Shown here: in pieces, positions 1 through 5,849 of the stretch
Layout: every line of letters begins with the position of its first letter
Numbering within the stretch: position 1 is the stretch's first letter
DNA from: Bacillota bacterium
GTDB lineage: Bacteria; Bacillota; Thermosediminibacteria; Thermosediminibacterales; Thermosediminibacteraceae
Direction: 5' to 3'
Length of the DNA stretch: 6,903 nucleotides
Assembly (NCBI GenBank): GCA_003242255.1
Contig: QGUT01000090.1
Coordinates: forward strand, 1-6,903
Notes under the pieces: model-generated
The model's input: only the letters and a program-made list of their open reading frames with translations
Told to the model about the DNA's origin: nothing
Databases searched by the model: none
Made by a program: the position numbers and the translations under genes

Positions 1-1
1 C

Positions 2-55
2 TTAAAGGATAGGTTAAAGACCGGATTGTATGGTAACCCACATAATAATGCTTAA
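2..55 (+). CDS. istB: IstB-like transposition helper ATPase, C-terminal tail (partial)
   Basis: Only the last 17 codons and a TAA stop are inside the window. The reading is LKDRLKTGLYGNPHNNA. The LKDRLK-type stretch resembles the basic C-terminal tail that follows the conserved 'SYRLK' region in many IstB proteins. IstB is the AAA+ ATPase that helps the IS21 transposase IstA select and capture target DNA. The position, stopping about 70 bp before the element's terminal repeats and in the orientation pointing toward that end, is where istB sits in IS21 elements. The fragment is too short to stand without this context, so the call depends on the element assignment. Confidence 0.55.
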   Translation, partial: LKDRLKTGLYGNPHNNA

Positions 56-73
56 ATTTAAAAAAAGCTAGGG

Positions 74-116
74 TGGGTCAATTTAAAACCGTTGAAAATG
101 GGTCAATTTAAATCCG
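74..116. repeat. Tandem-spaced 18-bp terminal repeats of the IS element
   Basis: tgggtcaatttaaaaccg at 74-91 recurs as tgggtcaatttaaatccg at 99-116, with 17 of 18 bases identical and a 25-bp spacing from start to start. Multiple short direct repeats inside each end are a known feature of IS21-family elements, where they are thought to be transposase binding sites. The partner repeats at the other end of the element are not in this window. Confidence 0.8.
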
Positions 117-577
117 CTATTGACATTCGGCTTTAAAAATAGTATTTCATTACCCATTTTGAGCCTTATTCTATAAGAACTTTTAAGCAAATTTTCTCCT
201 TTCATCACTACTTTTGTCGCCAAAGTAGATATTATCTCCTTTATCCTCTCTCTTATAAAAGGCTTGAGTATAAAATCATCAGGGGTTACCTGAAAGGAGT
301 CAATAGTATATTGGGGATAGCCCAATAAAAATACAATATAGGTTTTGGGATTGAGCTTCTGCATTATCTTTGCTATATATATGCCGTTTAACCCTTCTTC
401 AGCATCAAGCTCTATATAGATTAACGCAATATCAAAAGACCGCTTCTCTGCGATGTTCACCGCCTCACTGGTAGAACTAACATCAAAAATTTTACTCACG
501 AGGGGATTCGTAGATACTAGTTCCTTTAAAGATTCCCTGATATGATCTTCGTCTGCCAGAATAAGTACATTTACCAT
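83..577 (-). pseudogene. LytTR-type response regulator, truncated by IS insertion, receiver lacks phospho-Asp
   Basis: Residues 1 to about 118 form a CheY-like receiver domain: acidic D9-E10 after the first strand, a LKPF motif with the conserved Lys at 105, and the usual alternating strand/helix pattern. The canonical phosphoacceptor Asp position is Tyr54 (context LIYIEL), and the Thr/Ser switch position is Leu84 (context IVFLLGY), so normal phosphorylation is not expected. Residues about 135-151 (RIRLKMGNEILFLKPN) look like the first two strands of a LytTR DNA-binding domain. From residue 152 the frame runs into the IS21-like end and stops after 13 foreign residues, so nearly the whole DNA-binding domain is lost. 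The ATG at 577 is well placed behind a GGAAGGGAG ribosome binding site. It lies 40 nt after the repaired stop of the repeat-protein gene, so the two were probably co-transcribed. The rest of the gene may lie beyond the far end of the element. Confidence 0.75.
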
Positions 578-617
578 AAAAACCGGTCTCCCTTCCTGAA
601 CTTGAATTTCCCTCTCT

Positions 618-1179
618 CTAATATATTCGTTTTAGATTGCCAAAAGGTTCCCTCAAGACAAAATATTTTAATAACCCAGCTAGGATTAAGCTCAGGAAGC
701 TCATATAAAGAATAAGAAATGCGTTGAAATCATTCCCGTTCCGAAAAATATTTTATCCACTTCTGGATCCGCTCGAACCACCTCTTTATGGTATTCCAGA
801 TAAAAGTAATAAGCTACCGCCGCTAGAACGGCGCGATAAAGATAAGGCACCTCATCTCGAAAATGCTGCTGCCGAATCTGCCAGCAAGGAAAATAAGATC
901 TACGTCAAATCCGTCGAAAACCCCGCCGCACCTGCCGGTTATTTTGCCGTTGAGGCGGCCTCGGGCGTAGTCCCCGCCCACTTCCATCCTCAGGTCTTTT
1001 CCGAAGACTGCCCCGCCTATCCTGCCTTCGAGTAACCTGCCTTCCTGGTCTTTCTTCAGATTTATATCGGCGCCTATTATGGGGCCTCCCAGCCTGCCGT
1101 AAATGCCAGTGTCGTCCACCCGGCATTCCAGGCTGTATCCTCCTATCGGGCCTCCGATGCGGCCGCTTATGGTGTTCAT
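618..1179 (-). pseudogene. Glycine-rich GRxGG-repeat protein with C-terminal hydrophobic helices, two frameshifts
   Basis: I do not recognise this family. As read, translation from ATG 1179 ends at 823 after 118 residues. Residues 6-107 carry repeats starting GRIGG (6), GRLGG (28), GRIGG (52) and GRLNG (74), with a period of 22-24, then less regular GRCGG (82) and GRFGS (100) units. This suggests a beta-hairpin or solenoid-like fold. Adding one base in the A run at 860-863 continues the protein in a second frame. Adding another in the A run at 744-748 continues it in a third frame to the TAG at 618. The repaired product has 187 residues, with hydrophobic segments at about 113-128 and 152-176 and a basic tail. 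Both added stretches look protein-like and membrane-like, which supports one original gene. I chose ATG 1179 because GGAGGGGAG lies just upstream; the ATG 15 nt earlier has no ribosome binding site. Sequencing error is an alternative to decay. Confidence 0.62.
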
Positions 1180-1183
1180 TATT

Positions 1184-1192
1184 CTCCCCTCC
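1184..1192 (-). promoter_or_regulatory. Ribosome binding site deciding the repeat-protein start
   Basis: GGAGGGGAG on the minus strand ends four bases before ATG 1179. The alternative in-frame ATG at 1194 overlaps the start of this site and has nothing resembling a Shine-Dalgarno sequence upstream, so translation most likely begins at 1179. Confidence 0.7.
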
Positions 1193-1229
1193 ATTATAGA
1201 TTCACAGCATAATTAACTCAGCTGTGTCT

Positions 1230-1266
1230 AAAAATTAGCAACACCCCGCTCCGTGGAGGGGGTGTT
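1230..1266 (-). terminator. Rho-independent terminator of the nucleoside operon
   Basis: On the minus strand an 8-bp perfect stem (AACACCCC, 1266-1259, pairing with GGGGTGTT, 1247-1240) encloses an 11-nt loop that can itself close by three further pairs. It is followed by GCTAATTTTT, giving a U-tract at 1234-1230. It begins 14 nt after the stop codon of the purine nucleoside phosphorylase gene, the last gene of the run. The position fits the end of the salvage transcript and separates it from the repeat-protein/response-regulator unit. Confidence 0.88.
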
Positions 1267-1280
1267 CGGTTGAGAGTTAA

Positions 1281-2099
1281 TTATATCCTACCGATAATCC
1301 CTCTGAGGACCCTCACGAATTTCTCCTTCACTTTCTCGGATACTTCCAGGACTTCGGCGTGGGACAGGGGTTTATCCAGAATTCCTGCGGCCATATTTGT
1401 AATGCAGGAAATCCCGAGTACCTTAATTCCCATCTGCCGGGCGGCAATTACCTCCGGAACCGTGGACATGCCCACCGCATCGGCCCCTAATACCCTCAGC
1501 ATCCTTATTTCCGCCGGCGTCTCGTAGGAGGGGCCTTTCATGAAAGCGTACACCCCCTCCTTGTATTCCAGTCCGGCTTCATTGAAGATAATCTTAGCCT
1601 TTTCCCTAAGCTCCGCATCGTAAGCGAAGGTCATATCGAAGAACCGCGGGCCAAGTTCGGGTATTTCTTCCCCCGCCGCCGGGTTTTCCCCGGTCAGGTT
1701 TATGTGGTCTTTTATTACCATGAGGTCTCCCGGGCGGAAGCCCTCGTTAATCCCTCCCGCGGCATTGGTCACTATCAGCGCCTTTATGCCTAAAAGTCCC
1801 AGGACCCTCGTAGCAAAAACCACCTTATCAATCGGATACCCCTCGTAAAGGTGGAACCTTCCCTGCATCACTGTTACTTGCCTTCCGCTTGCCCTGCCGA
1901 AGACGAGATTCCCCTTGTGTCCTTTCACCGTGGACACCGGAAATCCGGGGATTTCGGCATAGGGTATCGCAAATCTTTCCTCCAGTCTGTCGGCAAAATC
2001 CCCAAGGCCGCTGCCCAGGATTATTCCGATTTCCGGCTGCGGCACCCCGCGGGATTTTATGTATTCCACAGCTTTTTTGAGTTCATCGTAATAACTCAA
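1281..2099 (-). CDS. Purine nucleoside phosphorylase, trimeric (PNP-II) type
   Basis: This cytosolic enzyme phosphorolyses purine (deoxy)ribonucleosides, chiefly inosine and guanosine types, to base plus (deoxy)ribose-1-phosphate. From the TTG at 2099 the product is 272 residues, the normal size for the trimeric family. Visible active-site elements: GSGLG at 29-33 (phosphate loop, Ser30), KGHKGN with His61, GRFHLYEGY with Arg81, His83, Tyr85 and Glu86, TNAAGG at 111-116, YETPAE with Glu193, VGMST at 209-213, ITNMAAG with Asn235, and SHAE with His247. The Glu/Asn pair matches the mammalian-type residues that favour 6-oxopurines. The frame is open to a GTG at 2123, but the ribosome binding site lies inside that extension, so TTG 2099 is preferred. 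It is the last gene of the operon, 52 nt after deoB and followed by a terminator. The product corresponds to B. subtilis PunA (also named pupG/deoD-like), so I leave the symbol open. Confidence 0.95.
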   Translation of the reverse strand: MSYYDELKKAVEYIKSRGVPQPEIGIILGSGLGDFADRLEERFAIPYAEIPGFPVSTVKGHKGNLVFGRASGRQVTVMQGRFHLYEGYPIDKVVFATRVLGLLGIKALIVTNAAGGINEGFRPGDLMVIKDHINLTGENPAAGEEIPELGPRFFDMTFAYDAELREKAKIIFNEAGLEYKEGVYAFMKGPSYETPAEIRMLRVLGADAVGMSTVPEVIAARQMGIKVLGISCITNMAAGILDKPLSHAEVLEVSEKVKEKFVRVLRGIIGRI

Positions 2100-2105
2100 G
2101 TTCGA

Positions 2106-2114
2106 CACCTCCCT
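2106..2114 (-). promoter_or_regulatory. Ribosome binding site that fixes the TTG start of the PNP gene
   Basis: AGGGAGGTG on the minus strand stands six bases upstream of TTG 2099. A longer frame from GTG 2123 would put this strong site inside the coding sequence and would itself have only a weak overlapping GAGG. The TTG start also gives a 272-residue protein beginning with the helix typical of the family. Confidence 0.8.
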
Positions 2115-2133
2115 GAAAGGCACCTCTACTTAA

Positions 2134-2149
2134 AGCTTCTATTGAAGCT
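2134..2149 (-). repeat. Small perfect inverted repeat between deoB and PNP genes
   Basis: agcttc-tatt-gaagct forms a 6-bp stem with a 4-nt loop in the 52-nt gap between the deoB stop and the PNP start. No U-tract follows it in either orientation, so it is not a terminator. In the transcript it could be a weak processing or stability hairpin, or it may be fortuitous. Confidence 0.4.
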
Positions 2150-2151
2150 AG

Positions 2152-3345
2152 CTACACCTGGTCTCCCCTTGATTCCTCAATTATTTTGGATTTAAAACTC
2201 TTCCCGTTGGGGAGCTTTTCGCATCCTAAAAGGTCCGCCACTGTCTGGCCTATGTCCGAAAACGTGTCAAGAACGCCCAGATTTATTCCTTTTTTTATCG
2301 CTTTACCTGTGACCAAAACAGGCACGTATTCCCTCGAATGATCGGTGCTCGGAGTGGTGGGGTCGCAGCCGTGGTCCGCCGTTATGATGAGCACATCTTC
2401 GCTTTTCAACTCTGCGAAAATCTCCGGGAGCCGCCCGTCAAAATCTTCCAGGGCTTTGGCGTACCCCTGCGGGTCGTTCCTGTGGCCGTAGAGCATGTCG
2501 TAATCCACCAGGTTTGCCATGACAAGTCCCCTCTCAATTTCGCGCATGGCTTGAAGGATCTTATCCACTCCGTCCATATTTCCTTCGGTATGGTATTCCC
2601 TGGTTATCCCCTGACCGGCAAAGATGTCCCATATTTTACCCACGGCGTACACATCCATGCCGGCCTTTTTTACCTTGTCAAGCAGAGTCTCCTGCGGGGG
2701 TTTCAGTGAAAAATCCTTCCGGTTGTAAGTCCTGACGAATTTCCCTGGAGTGCCGACGAAGGGCCTTGCAATGACCCTCGACACCGCATGGTCTCCCTGC
2801 AGTATTTCCCGGGCAATCATGCATATCTCGTAGAGCCGCTCGAGCGGTATTACCTCCTCGTGGGCTGCTATCTGAAAAACTGAATCGGCGGAAGTGTATA
2901 CGATGGGGTAACCGGTTCTCATGTGCTCCTCGCCGAGTTCGTTGATGATCTGAGTTCCAGAAGCCGGCCGGTTCCCCAGCGTTTTTGTTCCTATCCTCTT
3001 TTCGAATTCTTCTATTATCTCTGGAGGGAAACCTTGGGGGTATACGGGGAAGGGCTTTTCTAATATGATCCCCGCGATCTCCCAGTGGCCGGTGGTGGTA
3101 TCTTTTCCGGCGGACTTTTCTGCGGCTTTTCCGTAGGATGCTTCTGGTTCTGGAATTGGAGCCACGCCTTCTATATCAATTATATTGCCGAGGCCAAGCT
3201 TTTGCAGATTCGGCACCTTAAGCCCCCCGACCGCCTTTGCTGTGTTTGCCAGGGTGTTGCTACCTTCATCGCTATATAAAGCGGCGTCGGGAAGCTCCCC
3301 GGCGCCGACGCTGTCTAGCACAATAAGTATTACCCTTTTTATCAT
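2152..3345 (-). CDS. deoB: Phosphopentomutase
   Basis: DeoB interconverts ribose-1-phosphate or deoxyribose-1-phosphate with the 5-phosphates, feeding sugars released by the two phosphorylases into central metabolism. The 397-residue length is normal for bacterial DeoB of the alkaline phosphatase superfamily. The Mn-binding and catalytic set is complete: Asp11 in VLDSVGAGE, Thr83 in KDTTTGHWE as the phosphorylated residue, Asp283 and His288 in DYDMLYGHR, Asp324-His325 in TADHG, and His336 in STDHSRE. These align by spacing with the ligands known from the Bacillus cereus enzyme. The cap domain occupies roughly residues 100-215. ATG 3345 follows AGGGG with a short spacer and is 20 nt after the pdp stop, consistent with one transcript. 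Nothing is missing or unusual. Confidence 0.97.
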   Translation of the reverse strand: MIKRVILIVLDSVGAGELPDAALYSDEGSNTLANTAKAVGGLKVPNLQKLGLGNIIDIEGVAPIPEPEASYGKAAEKSAGKDTTTGHWEIAGIILEKPFPVYPQGFPPEIIEEFEKRIGTKTLGNRPASGTQIINELGEEHMRTGYPIVYTSADSVFQIAAHEEVIPLERLYEICMIAREILQGDHAVSRVIARPFVGTPGKFVRTYNRKDFSLKPPQETLLDKVKKAGMDVYAVGKIWDIFAGQGITREYHTEGNMDGVDKILQAMREIERGLVMANLVDYDMLYGHRNDPQGYAKALEDFDGRLPEIFAELKSEDVLIITADHGCDPTTPSTDHSREYVPVLVTGKAIKKGINLGVLDTFSDIGQTVADLLGCEKLPNGKSFKSKIIEESRGDQV

Positions 3346-3365
3346 ACTTCCCCTACCTCGCTCCT

Positions 3366-4694
3366 TTAAAACTCTTCGATATTTTCTGCAGTAATCCTTG
3401 CCCTTATCAGCTTCCTCTTTTCCACCTTATTTGAAGAAATCCGGAAAGCCTCCTTTACTTCTTTTAAAGCCCACTTAAGTTTTTCTTCATCGTTGGCGTA
3501 AATCACAGCCAGCGGTTTTCCTTTTTCCACCCTGTCTCCGACTTTGCCGCCGAGCCATATTCCCACTGAATGGTCTATCCTGTCGTCCTTTTTCTGGCGG
3601 CCTGCTCCAAGTTTCATAGCCGTAAGACCAAGCTTCAACGCGTCAATGTTCTCGATCCAGCCTTCCTCCTGTGCCTCAACCTCACACCGGAATCTAGCCT
3701 CCGGCAGCAGAGAATAATCTTCCAGGACGCTGGGGTTGCCCCCCTGTCTTTTAATAATTTCTTTGAACTTTTCCAAGGCTTTGCCGCTTTTTATGTTTTC
3801 CAAAAGTTTTTCCCTTGCTTTGGCCTTATCTTCTTCTATACCGGAAAGCCTCATCATCTCCGCGCCGAATTCCAGCGAAAGGTTCAAAAGGTCTTCGTGC
3901 CCCCTCCCTTTCAGGACTTCCGCAGCTTCTATGATTTCCAGAGCATTTCCTATTGCCATCCCAAGGGGCTGGTCCATATCCGTCACGTACGCCACCGTTG
4001 GTTTTCCGGCCAATTCCCCAATCTTCACCATGGTCTTCGCAAGTTCCAATGCGTCCTCGTACTTTTTCATGAAGGCACCGTTTCCGAATTTCACGTCGAG
4101 GATTATTTTGTCTGCACCGCCCGCTATTTTCTTGCTCATGATGGAAGATGCGATAAGCGGGATGGAATCGACCGTGGCCGTCACATCCCGGAGAGCATAG
4201 AGCTTTTTGTCAGCCGGCACCAGGTCTTTCGACTGCCCGCTGATGGCCGCACCAATTTCGTTGACGATTCTAATAAACTCTTCTTTAGAAAGTTCGGTAT
4301 TAAAACCCGGGATGGATTCCAGCTTGTCTATAGTGCCACCGGTATGGCCAAGGCCCCTGCCCGACAATTTGGCCACCTTTACCCCCGCCGAAGCGGCAAG
4401 GGGAAGCAGTACCAGGGTGGTCGTGTCGGCTATCCCACCGCTAGAGTGCTTGTCGACCTTCACACCCTCGATAGCCGAAAGGTCCACCATTTCGCCGGAC
4501 CGGGCCATAGCAAGGGTGAGTTCTGCCGTCTCCTCTCCGTCCATGCCCCGGAAGTATACCGCCATTAGAAAAGCCGCCATCTGGTAATCGGGAATTTCTC
4601 CCTTTACATACCCTTCCACCAGGTACCTTATCTCATCTTTGGAAAGTTTTCCTCCATTTCGCTTTTTTTCTATAAGCTCCGGGACGAAAAACAT
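3366..4694 (-). CDS. pdp: Pyrimidine-nucleoside phosphorylase
   Basis: This cytosolic enzyme phosphorolyses uridine, thymidine and deoxyuridine to the base and the pentose-1-phosphate. The product is 442 residues, typical of the Pdp/thymidine phosphorylase family. It has an N-terminal helical domain (about 1-65), an alpha/beta phosphate-binding domain with KHSSGG at 82-87 and the family signature from SGRGLGHTGGT at 111-121 to E126, substrate residues Arg169 (YALRD), Ser184 and Lys188 (SSIMSKK), and a C-terminal domain of about 90 residues. It lacks the N-terminal extension of archaeal AMP phosphorylases, so a nucleoside rather than nucleotide substrate is inferred. Uridine/thymidine dual use is family knowledge for Firmicutes. 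The frame opens at TTG 4715, but AAAGGAGGG is read inside that extension; ATG 4694, ten bases after it, is the better start and leaves a 24-nt gap to cdd. Confidence 0.96.
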   Translation of the reverse strand: MFFVPELIEKKRNGGKLSKDEIRYLVEGYVKGEIPDYQMAAFLMAVYFRGMDGEETAELTLAMARSGEMVDLSAIEGVKVDKHSSGGIADTTTLVLLPLAASAGVKVAKLSGRGLGHTGGTIDKLESIPGFNTELSKEEFIRIVNEIGAAISGQSKDLVPADKKLYALRDVTATVDSIPLIASSIMSKKIAGGADKIILDVKFGNGAFMKKYEDALELAKTMVKIGELAGKPTVAYVTDMDQPLGMAIGNALEIIEAAEVLKGRGHEDLLNLSLEFGAEMMRLSGIEEDKAKAREKLLENIKSGKALEKFKEIIKRQGGNPSVLEDYSLLPEARFRCEVEAQEEGWIENIDALKLGLTAMKLGAGRQKKDDRIDHSVGIWLGGKVGDRVEKGKPLAVIYANDEEKLKWALKEVKEAFRISSNKVEKRKLIRARITAENIEEF

Positions 4695-4718
4695 GAAAGG
4701 CTTCCCTCCTTTCAAAAA

Positions 4719-5105
4719 TCAAAGTTTAAACCCATACGGCAGAAGTTCTTTTGGACTTGTGCGCATCACCTTAGAACCGTCCCTGTTGGAAAGAAGTACT
4801 ATAGCTTCAGGCGCAAGCTCAAGGATCACCTGCCGGCAGGCGCCGCAGGGCGAAACCGGCTCATCCACCCCTGCGGCCACCGCCAAGGCAACTATATTCC
4901 TTTTTCCCTCTGAATATGCCTTAAAGAGCGCCACCCTTTCAGCGCAGACGGTAAGCCCGTAAGATGCGTTTTCTATGTTAGAGCCGGTAAATTCGCTGCC
5001 ATCGGAAGCAAGAGCACACGCTCCTACCCTGAAGCCAGAGTAAGGAGCGTAAGCGTTTTCCATCGCCTTTATGGCCTTTTCCACCAGCCTTTTTTCGTCT
5101 AACAT
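4719..5105 (-). CDS. cdd: Cytidine deaminase, small tetrameric type
   Basis: Cdd hydrolytically deaminates cytidine and deoxycytidine to uridine and deoxyuridine, making substrates for the next gene, pdp. The 128-residue product matches the homotetrameric class with three cysteine zinc ligands. CAER supplies Cys54 and the catalytic Glu56, and PCGACRQ supplies Cys87 and Cys90. The substrate-binding NIENASYGLT segment lies at 43-52, and YAPYSGFRVGA at 19-29 is the usual N-terminal motif. ATG 5105 follows AGGGGG with a short spacer. The ribosome binding site overlaps the stop codon of the GntR gene, leaving only 10 nt between the genes, so translation is probably coupled. Confidence 0.97.
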   Translation of the reverse strand: MLDEKRLVEKAIKAMENAYAPYSGFRVGACALASDGSEFTGSNIENASYGLTVCAERVALFKAYSEGKRNIVALAVAAGVDEPVSPCGACRQVILELAPEAIVLLSNRDGSKVMRTSPKELLPYGFKL

Positions 5106-5115
5106 ACGATACCCC

Positions 5116-5835
5116 CTATTTTCTTTTCCGCACTATGTAGAATCTGAACTTTTCGGGAGAGAAGAAATTGGAAGAATAAAAGATGGGGTTATCCTTTTCG
5201 TCGTAGTGGAGCTGTTCCAGAAGAAGTACCACTGCAGATTTCGTCTTGAGGTTTAACTTCCTGTATACGCCTGCTATTTCCGCCCTGACGGGGACTATGT
5301 CCGATACGGCATAGGCGATGTATATGCCCAGGTCTTCCTGCAAGTAGTCAAAAAGCGACTCTTTTTCCAGCTTGAACTCCTTTTTCACAAACCGTGCGGG
5401 TATCCGGTCGATGCAAAACAGCACTGGAATTCCGTCGGCGGTCCTGACCCTTTCGACCCTGTAGATTTCTTCATCCTGAGAAATTCCCATCATTGAAGCT
5501 TCCCGCTCGCTGGGCCGGACCTTTTTTATCACCACGTCTTTGGTCCCGGGCTTCATACCCTGCCTTTCTATGAGTTTGGTTATGCTGGCAAGTTCCTCCA
5601 TCCCGCTTTTTATGAGCGGAATTTTCGAAACGAAGGTTCCAACGCCGTGGTACCTTTTTATCAAGCCCTCATCCTCTAGGATGCGAAAGGCTTCCCGGAG
5701 TGTAGCACGGCTTACGCCGAGTTTTTTTGAAAATTCTATTTCAGAAGGGAGTTTTTCGCCTTCCTTCAGTTCTCCCTTCATGATCATTTCCTTGATCTTT
5801 TTAACAGCGATTTCGTATCTCGTGGGATGGAGCAT
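5116..5835 (-). CDS. GntR-family transcriptional regulator, HutC subfamily (UTRA domain)
   Basis: Residues about 5-70 form a winged helix-turn-helix: the GEKLPSEIEFSKKLGVSRAT stretch starting at 26, then LREAFRILEDEGLI and the wing RYHGVGTFV. Residues about 90-232 match a UTRA effector domain, with the typical ERVRTADGIPVLFCIDRIP strand pair and a C-terminal FYSSNFFSPEKFRFYIVRK strand. HutC-type proteins are mostly repressors released by small-molecule ligands such as sugar phosphates, histidine intermediates or nucleoside-related compounds. The ligand here cannot be read from sequence. Its place between the FucI-like gene and cdd makes control of the salvage genes likely. No operator is visible because the operon promoter is outside the window. 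ATG 5835 has AAGGAG nine bases upstream; the TTG at 5853 has none. The length from ATG is 239 residues, with 14 nt to the preceding gene. Confidence 0.93.
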   Translation of the reverse strand: MLHPTRYEIAVKKIKEMIMKGELKEGEKLPSEIEFSKKLGVSRATLREAFRILEDEGLIKRYHGVGTFVSKIPLIKSGMEELASITKLIERQGMKPGTKDVVIKKVRPSEREASMMGISQDEEIYRVERVRTADGIPVLFCIDRIPARFVKKEFKLEKESLFDYLQEDLGIYIAYAVSDIVPVRAEIAGVYRKLNLKTKSAVVLLLEQLHYDEKDNPIFYSSNFFSPEKFRFYIVRKRK

Positions 5836-5849
5836 TTGAAGCAACTCCT

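Larger units (their letters stand above)
1..125 (+). mobile_element. Right end of an IS21-family insertion sequence (partial)
   Basis: This stretch holds the last codons of an istB-like gene, about 70 nt of non-coding DNA, two copies of an 18-bp repeat (74-91 and 99-116) and a terminus reading ctattgaca at 117-125. Repeated GGGTCAATTT-type motifs near a terminus ending in TGACA, with istB just inside, fit the IS21 family as I know it. The junction near 125 is supported by the neighbouring minus-strand response regulator: its frame follows a LytTR pattern until codon 151 and then reads into the element. The other end and the target duplication are outside the window. Assignment comes from pattern and layout only. 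Confidence 0.72.

Noticed and set aside
618..704. A 28-residue hydrophobic ORF (minus strand, ATG 704) whose ATG overlaps a TGA, next to a LytTR-type regulator; tempting as an AgrD-like signal peptide precursor.
   Set aside because: It has no ribosome binding site, the frame is open and protein-like well upstream of the ATG, and a single-base repair joins it to the preceding gene. A C-terminal membrane helix of the frameshifted gene is the simpler reading.
744..863. Programmed -1 ribosomal frameshifting as the explanation of the two frame changes.
   Set aside because: A -1 slip would have the right effect, but neither site is a canonical slippery heptamer. Two successive shifts in one small gene would be needed, and the runs of four and five bases are short for polymerase slippage.
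1193..1198. TATAAT on the minus strand as a -10 promoter box for the repeat-protein gene.
   Set aside because: Its transcription start would fall inside the ribosome binding site, and no good -35 box lies 16-18 nt upstream. It is probably chance in the AT-rich leader.
2134..2149. The inverted repeat after deoB as a transcription terminator.
   Set aside because: The stem is only six pairs of mixed composition and no U-tract follows, while the PNP gene just downstream clearly belongs to the same run.
3570..4568. A 332-codon open frame on the plus strand opposite pdp.
   Set aside because: It lies antisense to a fully motif-supported pdp gene, has composition typical of a complementary-strand shadow, and resembles no family.
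3366..4694. Archaeal-type AMP phosphorylase and a nucleotide degradation pathway with the FucI-like protein as ribose-1,5-bisphosphate isomerase.
   Set aside because: The protein has normal Pdp length without the extra N-terminal domain of AMP phosphorylases, it sits with cdd and deoB, and the FucI-like motifs do not match the ribose-1,5-bisphosphate isomerase family.
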